Positions 58,279 to 64,000 of a stretch of DNA of 64,000 bases are shown here, one piece after another. The notes under the pieces are model-generated. The model had not been told where the DNA came from. It did no database searches and was given only the letters and a program-made list of their open reading frames with translations. Each line of letters begins with the position of its first letter. Positions within the stretch are counted from its first letter, which is position 1. The translations under genes and the position numbers were made by a program. Source of the DNA: an uncultured Eubacteriales bacterium (lineage in GTDB: Bacteria > Bacillota > Clostridia > Christensenellales > CAG-138); NCBI GenBank assembly GCA_902765005.1, contig CACWYB010000001.1, positions 124,001 to 188,000 on the forward strand, read 5' to 3'.

Positions 58279-59103
58279 ATGGAGCAGAGCGAACGGTTTT
58301 CGGATTTTCGGATCCTGAAAAAGACCCACACCGGCGTGCTGGAGGAGGACAAGAAGCGGTTCCACCGCTTTCATGAGATCTTCTGCATCACGGAGGGCCG
58401 ATGCTCCGTGCTCATCGGCCGGCGCATCTATCGGCTCCAGGCCGGGGACATGGCCGTCATCCCCGCCCGCACCCTCCACAAGACGGATTATCTGAGCGAC
58501 GGCCCCCACACCAAGTTCGTCGTCTCCCTGACCAAGGAGACCGCCGCGGAGATCGACGGCTTTCTGGGGGAGCAGCTCACCCCCATGTGCCTGCAGGCCG
58601 GCTCCGTCACCATCCCCACTCAGCGGCGGGAGGCCATCTACCTGCTGCTGGGGCGGATGCTCTATGAACAGGAGAATCAGCCGCCCCACGCCCACAGCGT
58701 GGCCAAGGCCTGCCTGTGCGAGCTGCTCACCTCCCTGCTGCGCTACCGCGCCCAGGAGGCGGAGCACGACGGCACCCCGGACGAGGGCATGGAGCGGATC
58801 CACCGGGTCACCGGGTATCTGTATGAGCATCTGGGGGAGGAGATTACGCTCCCGCACCTGGCCGCCCACTTCGCGGTGAGCCCCTCCCACCTGTCCCGCA
58901 CCTTCAAGCAGGTCACGGGCTTCGGCCTGAGGGAATATCTGGTGAACCTGCGCATCCAGCGGGCCTGCGAGCTGCTGTTGTCCACCACCCTGTCCATCAC
59001 GGACATCGCGGACAAATGCGGCTTCAACGACAGCAACTACTTCGGCGACGCCTTCCGCAAGGCCATCGGCGTCTCCCCCCGGGACTACCGGAAGCTGGGC
59101 TGA
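58279..59103 (+). CDS. AraC family transcriptional regulator
   Basis: A 274-residue regulator: N-terminal cupin ligand domain (~10-150; FHRFHEIFCITEGRCSVLIG, YRLQAGDMAVIPARTLHKTDY) and a C-terminal double helix-turn-helix (~175-274; AAHFAVSPSHLSRTFKQVTG and ITDIADKCGFNDSNYFGDAFRK, the AraC signature). Such regulators usually activate sugar or stress genes. ATG at 58279 follows GGGGAGG. Its stop directly abuts the convergent stop of the aldo/keto reductase gene (TGA|TCA), so there is no room for a terminator between them. Target genes unknown; the amylosucrase or reductase genes are candidates by proximity. Confidence 0.9.
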   Translation: MEQSERFSDFRILKKTHTGVLEEDKKRFHRFHEIFCITEGRCSVLIGRRIYRLQAGDMAVIPARTLHKTDYLSDGPHTKFVVSLTKETAAEIDGFLGEQLTPMCLQAGSVTIPTQRREAIYLLLGRMLYEQENQPPHAHSVAKACLCELLTSLLRYRAQEAEHDGTPDEGMERIHRVTGYLYEHLGEEITLPHLAAHFAVSPSHLSRTFKQVTGFGLREYLVNLRIQRACELLLSTTLSITDIADKCGFNDSNYFGDAFRKAIGVSPRDYRKLG

Positions 59104-60249
59104 TCAGCAGCCGAACAGCGCCGCCGCTTTGGCCATCCGGTCCGCCACCGGCACGCCGAAGGGGCATCGCGCCTCGCAGCCCCGGCACCCCAGGCAGGCG
59201 GAGGCGGTCACCTCCAGGGCCCTGTAGTGCTCCCGGACGCTTTGGGGAACGGCGGGCTGGGCCGCCGCCAGGTCGTAGAGCTTGTTCACCATGGCGATAT
59301 CGATGTCCACGGGGCAGGGCTTGCAGTGGCCGCAGTAGGTGCACTGGCCGGAATAGGCGTGGAGCGGGGCGGCGGCGAGGAGGGAAGCGTAGTCCTTCTC
59401 GTCCGCCGTGGCGGTCTCATAGGCCACCGCCGCGTCCACCTGCGCCTTCGTGTCGTACCCGCAGAGGATGGAGGTGACCCCGGGCCGGGTCAGGGCGTAG
59501 TGGATGAGCTGAACGGGGGTGAAGGCCACGCCGAAGGGGGACTGCTCCGCATCGAACAAGCGCCCGCCGAAGAAGCCCTTCATGACCGTCAGGCCCACGT
59601 TCTTCTCCTCGCACAGCCGGTAAAACGCCGCCCGGACCGGGTCGATGCCCGCGTAGGCGGCGTTCTCATATCCGCCGAACATGCTGTCCAGATCCTCCGT
59701 GGCGGGCCGCATGTCGAAGGCCGGATTGATGCTGAACAGGATCATCTCGATGAAGCCGGTCTCCACCGCCAGCTTGCCGATGACGGGGTTATGGGTGGAG
59801 AGGCCGATGTGGCGGATCACCCCGTCGCGGTGGAGCGCGCGGACATAGTCAAGATACCGGCTGTCCATGACCCGGTTCCATTCCTCCAGGGAATCGATGT
59901 AGTGGATCATGCCCAGGTCCACATAGTCCGTTTGGAGCCGGCGAAGCAGATCCTCAAAGGCCGGCTTCACAAGGGCCAGCTCCCGGGAGCGGACGTACTG
60001 CCCCGCCTGATAGGTGGAGCCGATGTGCCCCTGCACGAACCAGCTGTCCCGACAGCCGGCCATGGCTTTCCCGATGATATCCCTCGACTTGGGGTCGGGC
60101 ATCCAGCAATCCACGATGTTGATCCCCCGCTCATGGGCGTATCGGAGCAGCGCCACGGATTCCGCCTCCTCATGGCGCTCCAGCCACTCGCCGCCGAAGC
60201 CGATTTCGCTGACCTTCAGGCCCGTCTTTCCCAGGGTTCTGTACCGCAT
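59104..60249 (-). CDS. Aldo/keto reductase with C-terminal 4Fe-4S ferredoxin domain
   Basis: A 381-residue fusion: aldo/keto reductase barrel (~1-275; MRYRTLGKTGLKVSEIGFGG) and a ferredoxin-like domain with CTYCGHCKPCP and CLGCRGCEARCP. In classical AKRs the tetrad Asp/Tyr/Lys/His is found in DxxxxYG and following motifs; here the first site reads VDCWMPDPKSRD without the Tyr and the usual Lys region reads WFVQGH, while the His region (GMIHYID) is kept. The chemistry may therefore differ from NADPH carbonyl reduction. Start at MRYRTLG after GGAGG. Single gene, convergent with the AraC regulator. Confidence 0.82.
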   Translation of the reverse strand: MRYRTLGKTGLKVSEIGFGGEWLERHEEAESVALLRYAHERGINIVDCWMPDPKSRDIIGKAMAGCRDSWFVQGHIGSTYQAGQYVRSRELALVKPAFEDLLRRLQTDYVDLGMIHYIDSLEEWNRVMDSRYLDYVRALHRDGVIRHIGLSTHNPVIGKLAVETGFIEMILFSINPAFDMRPATEDLDSMFGGYENAAYAGIDPVRAAFYRLCEEKNVGLTVMKGFFGGRLFDAEQSPFGVAFTPVQLIHYALTRPGVTSILCGYDTKAQVDAAVAYETATADEKDYASLLAAAPLHAYSGQCTYCGHCKPCPVDIDIAMVNKLYDLAAAQPAVPQSVREHYRALEVTASACLGCRGCEARCPFGVPVADRMAKAAALFGC

Positions 60250-60354
60250 ATTTAACCTCCGCAAATTGGTTTTTCTGTGTCCGTCCTCTATTCGATCCCA
60301 TAGACCAGGGTGACCGTGTCCGTAAGCTCCAGATCGTCCGGCTCCATGTCCGAA

Positions 60355-60678
60355 TCACCCGTCCTCCTCTGCCTGTTTTTGCCGCTCGTTGAGCCAAACG
60401 TTGTATCCGGCCTGGGCCTCCTGGCTCCGCTTCCGTTCCCGCCAGCTCTGCGCCTCGCTGGCGATGGCCAGCATCTCGTCCACGATCATCTCCACGCTGC
60501 GGGGCCGGGCACGCCTTAGATACGCCCCCATCCGCTCCATGGCCCGGGGGCTGCCCAGCTCGTTGGCCAGCAGGTCCCCAAACTCAGCCGGGAACCCCAG
60601 CCCCAGGACCTCCCGTCTTAGGTCCGCCCTGGCCATGCTCCAGGCCAGCTTTCCCTTTTCTCCCTGTCCCGCCGCCAC
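60355..60678 (-). CDS. Hypothetical helical protein
   Basis: A 107-residue basic/acidic, mainly helical protein (VLGLGFPAEFGDLLANELGS; RPRSVEMIVDEMLAIASEAQSWRERKRSQE) of no recognised family. I use the GTG at 60678, preceded by AAAGGGG by ~8 bases; an ATG at residue 15 is the alternative. It follows the phosphohexomutase gene by 13 bases and is surely co-transcribed with it. Confidence 0.6.
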   Translation of the reverse strand: MAAGQGEKGKLAWSMARADLRREVLGLGFPAEFGDLLANELGSPRAMERMGAYLRRARPRSVEMIVDEMLAIASEAQSWRERKRSQEAQAGYNVWLNERQKQAEEDG

Positions 60679-60691
60679 AGCTTCGCCCCTT

Positions 60692-62194
60692 TCAGCCCAG
60701 GAAGGCCCTAAGGGGCGCTATGTCCAGCTTGTCGAACCGGGCAAGGAAGGGGAGCAGCTCCCGGGCGATGGTCCTGACGCCCCCTTCGCTGTCGGATTCA
60801 ATGTTCAGGGGCAGCAGGGGGTCGTGGAGGCTCAAGCGCAGCAGGAACCAGCCGTCCCCGTGATCCTTGTCCAGGTTGACGCGGACGCCCTCAAAGTTGT
60901 TGGGCGCCAGGGTCCAGCCCGGCTGGGCGGCGGCGTAGGCCTTCAGCGCCTCGATGAGGGCGCTGCCGTAGGCTTTGAAATCCGGCAGCAGCAGGTCCAT
61001 GCGAAACTCCTTGCTCTGCGCCGGCTCCTGCAGATCGGCGATCAGGGAGGGAAGGGTATACCCCTCCCGGCGGCCCTTGGACAGCTCGATCAGCAGCCGG
61101 GTCACCAGATACGCCCCGTCGTCCAGGAAATAGTTCTCCTTCAGGGCCCCGTGGCCGGAGGTCTCCATGGCCAGCTGGCTGTCCTGGCCCGCCTGGTTGA
61201 GGCGGATGGACTCGTTGATCACGTTGCGATACCCCCGCTTGAACCGATGATGGACCCCGCCGTGGGCCGCGATGAACGCCGCCAGCCCCGTGGAGGTGAT
61301 GGAATCGGTGACGATGGTTGTACCGGGATGCTCCCGCAGCAGGATGGCCGCCATCATGGCGATGAGCCTATTCCGGTTCAGCTCGCTCCCGTCGGAGAGC
61401 ACCGCCCCCGCCCGGTCCACGTCGGTGTCGAAGATGATGCCCAGATCCGCTTTGCTCTGGGCCACGGCCTCCATGATGGACGCCATGGCCGCCTCGTTCT
61501 CCGGGTTGGGGATGTGATTGGGGAAGCGGCCGTCCGGCTCCAGGAACCGGGAGCCCGCCGTATCCGCCCCCAGGGGCTGCAGCACGTCCGCCGCGTAAAA
61601 CCCGCCGGCGCCGTTGCCCGCGTCCACCACGATCCGAAGCCCCTCCAGCGGCCGCTCCAGGCCCGTGGCCTCCCGGACCTTGCGGCACAGCATTTTGGCG
61701 TATTCCGGCATAAAGCTGCCCTGCTCCACACGGGCGGCGGGCAGCCCCGTGCGGCCATCGGACGCGGCCAGGGTCAAAATCGCCTGGATGTCCTGCTTCT
61801 CCAGGCCCCCGTCCTGGGTGAAAAACTTGAAGCCGTTCCGGTTGAAGGGCAGATGGCTGGCCGTGATCATAACGGACCCGTCGAATCGATATCCCTCCGT
61901 GACCGTGGTCATGAACATGGCGGGGGTGGAAGCCATCCCCATATCCGTCACGGCCACGCCCTCCGCCGCCAGGGCCCCGCAGAGCCATTGGGAAAGGGAC
62001 GGCCCAGACAGCCGGGAATCCCGCCCCACGGCCACCCGCAGCCCGTCTTTCTTCAGCCGGTCTCTGAGCCACAGGGCAAAGCCCCGGCCGATGTCCCGGC
62101 AGGCCTGCTCCGTCAGATTCACGCTCTGGCCCGGTATCCCTTCCATGGCAACGCCCCGGATGTCGCTGCCGTTCTGCAAGCTCAAATACTCCAT
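60692..62194 (-). CDS. Phosphomannomutase/phosphoglucomutase family protein
   Basis: A 500-residue alpha-D-phosphohexomutase. Phosphoserine loop MITASHLPFNRNGFKF (Ser113; canonical TASHNP reads TASHLP), metal loop DTDVDRAGAV, sugar-binding loop region METSGHGALKENYFLDDGAY, and a C-terminal phosphate-binding segment. It interconverts hexose-1- and -6-phosphates for polysaccharide or nucleotide-sugar metabolism. I start at the second of two close ATGs (62194), 6 bases after GAGGAGGA; the first is too near the ribosome site. Divergent from the amylosucrase-like gene, which fits glucose-1-phosphate or glucan metabolism. Confidence 0.9.
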   Translation of the reverse strand: MEYLSLQNGSDIRGVAMEGIPGQSVNLTEQACRDIGRGFALWLRDRLKKDGLRVAVGRDSRLSGPSLSQWLCGALAAEGVAVTDMGMASTPAMFMTTVTEGYRFDGSVMITASHLPFNRNGFKFFTQDGGLEKQDIQAILTLAASDGRTGLPAARVEQGSFMPEYAKMLCRKVREATGLERPLEGLRIVVDAGNGAGGFYAADVLQPLGADTAGSRFLEPDGRFPNHIPNPENEAAMASIMEAVAQSKADLGIIFDTDVDRAGAVLSDGSELNRNRLIAMMAAILLREHPGTTIVTDSITSTGLAAFIAAHGGVHHRFKRGYRNVINESIRLNQAGQDSQLAMETSGHGALKENYFLDDGAYLVTRLLIELSKGRREGYTLPSLIADLQEPAQSKEFRMDLLLPDFKAYGSALIEALKAYAAAQPGWTLAPNNFEGVRVNLDKDHGDGWFLLRLSLHDPLLPLNIESDSEGGVRTIARELLPFLARFDKLDIAPLRAFLG

Positions 62195-62232
62195 GTCCAT
62201 TCCTCCTCTGCGCCATGTGGTATCATAACAAA

Positions 62233-62261
62233 AGTATACCGGGTTTTGCTTCGGTTTACAA
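62233..62261 (-). promoter_or_regulatory. Promoter of the phosphohexomutase operon
   Basis: On the minus strand: TTGTAA (62261-62256), 17 bases, TATACT (62238-62233), 39 bases before the ATG. Confidence 0.65.
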
Positions 62262-62319
62262 TACGATCCCGGGATTGTTTCTCCCTTTTGCGTGCGGGGG
62301 CCGGGGCGCCTGATTGTAT

Positions 62320-62348
62320 TTGCCTTTTTCGCGGAAGGCAGATATAAT
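62320..62348 (+). promoter_or_regulatory. Promoter of the amylosucrase-like gene
   Basis: TTGCCT (62320-62325), 17 bases, TATAAT (62343-62348), 70 bases before the ATG at 62418. Confidence 0.6.
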
Positions 62349-62417
62349 AATAGGGAACACACGTCTATCCCCCTTCCCCCCTCGACACCATACTTTAAAA
62401 ACGGAGGACCGCTCCCC

Positions 62418-64000
<1,583 letters not shown>

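Noticed and set aside
60288..60347. A 19-codon ORF downstream of the 107-residue protein gene.
   Set aside because: No conserved pattern that can be judged at this length and no clear ribosome site.

Overview
The window looks like a chromosomal segment of a GC-rich anaerobic Firmicute. Gut Clostridia of the Oscillospiraceae type fit best: an Rnf complex, formate-tetrahydrofolate ligase beside a cyclohydrolase, a ~670-residue urocanate hydratase, strong ribosome binding sites and sigma-A type promoters. This placement is inferred from gene content only; there is no rRNA or other taxonomic marker here. No tRNA, rRNA, CRISPR array, insertion sequence or integrase was found.

Layout. 1-143: tail of an RND efflux pump. 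208-2894: PadR-regulated operon of two flavodoxin-like proteins and a membrane ferredoxin. 3052-4191: ion-transporter-superfamily permease. 4289-8041 (minus): TetR-led operon of small flavin and NAD(P)H proteins plus a DUF1295 membrane reductase, divergent from an MFS carrier (8168-9325). 9514-12326: an E2/CAT-like acyltransferase without its catalytic His, divergent from an acyl-CoA ligase across a palindromic operator. 12.4-22.3 kb: a lower-GC island with two large hybrid sensor kinases (one frameshifted), a lipoprotein and a solute-binding lipoprotein without a permease. 22359-31083 (minus): a respiratory operon reading rnfC, a fused rnfD-rnfG, rnfE, rnfA, rnfB, nrfA, resB, ccsA. 31322-34826: a DUF4003 protein and a domain-swapped GH3 glycosidase. 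34962-38670 (minus): a decaying branched-chain amino acid ABC operon. 38671-48242: one-carbon and histidine-degradation genes. 49022-50146: nagA. 50347-57066: a three-gene operon of two membrane proteins with TrkA-like and RyR-like domains, one with a K+-channel pore, followed by a TIR/transmembrane/coiled-coil/beta-propeller protein. 57124-60249: LURP-one-like protein, small protein, AraC regulator, Fe-S aldo/keto reductase. 60355-64000: phosphohexomutase and an amylosucrase-like GH13 enzyme running off the end.

How the genes work together. Urocanate is taken by HutU and HutI to formiminoglutamate; FtcD and a cyclodeaminase move the one-carbon unit to tetrahydrofolate and release glutamate; FchA and Fhs can release it as formate with ATP. 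HutH is not in the window. The Rnf complex sits in one run with pentaheme nitrite reductase NrfA and the ResB/CcsA haem-attachment machinery, with no NrfH, suggesting a link between ferredoxin/NADH and nitrite ammonification.

The best candidate for an undescribed system is the 50.3-57.1 kb operon. A TIR protein with an apparently outward-facing propeller is translationally coupled to a RyR-domain potassium-channel-like protein and follows a second RyR-domain membrane protein. I propose a membrane signalling or defence module in which TIR output, perhaps an NAD-derived nucleotide, gates ion flux. Three genes are broken as written (sensor kinase at ~16266, livG at 36290/36291, livJ at ~38670); each could be real decay or an assembly error.
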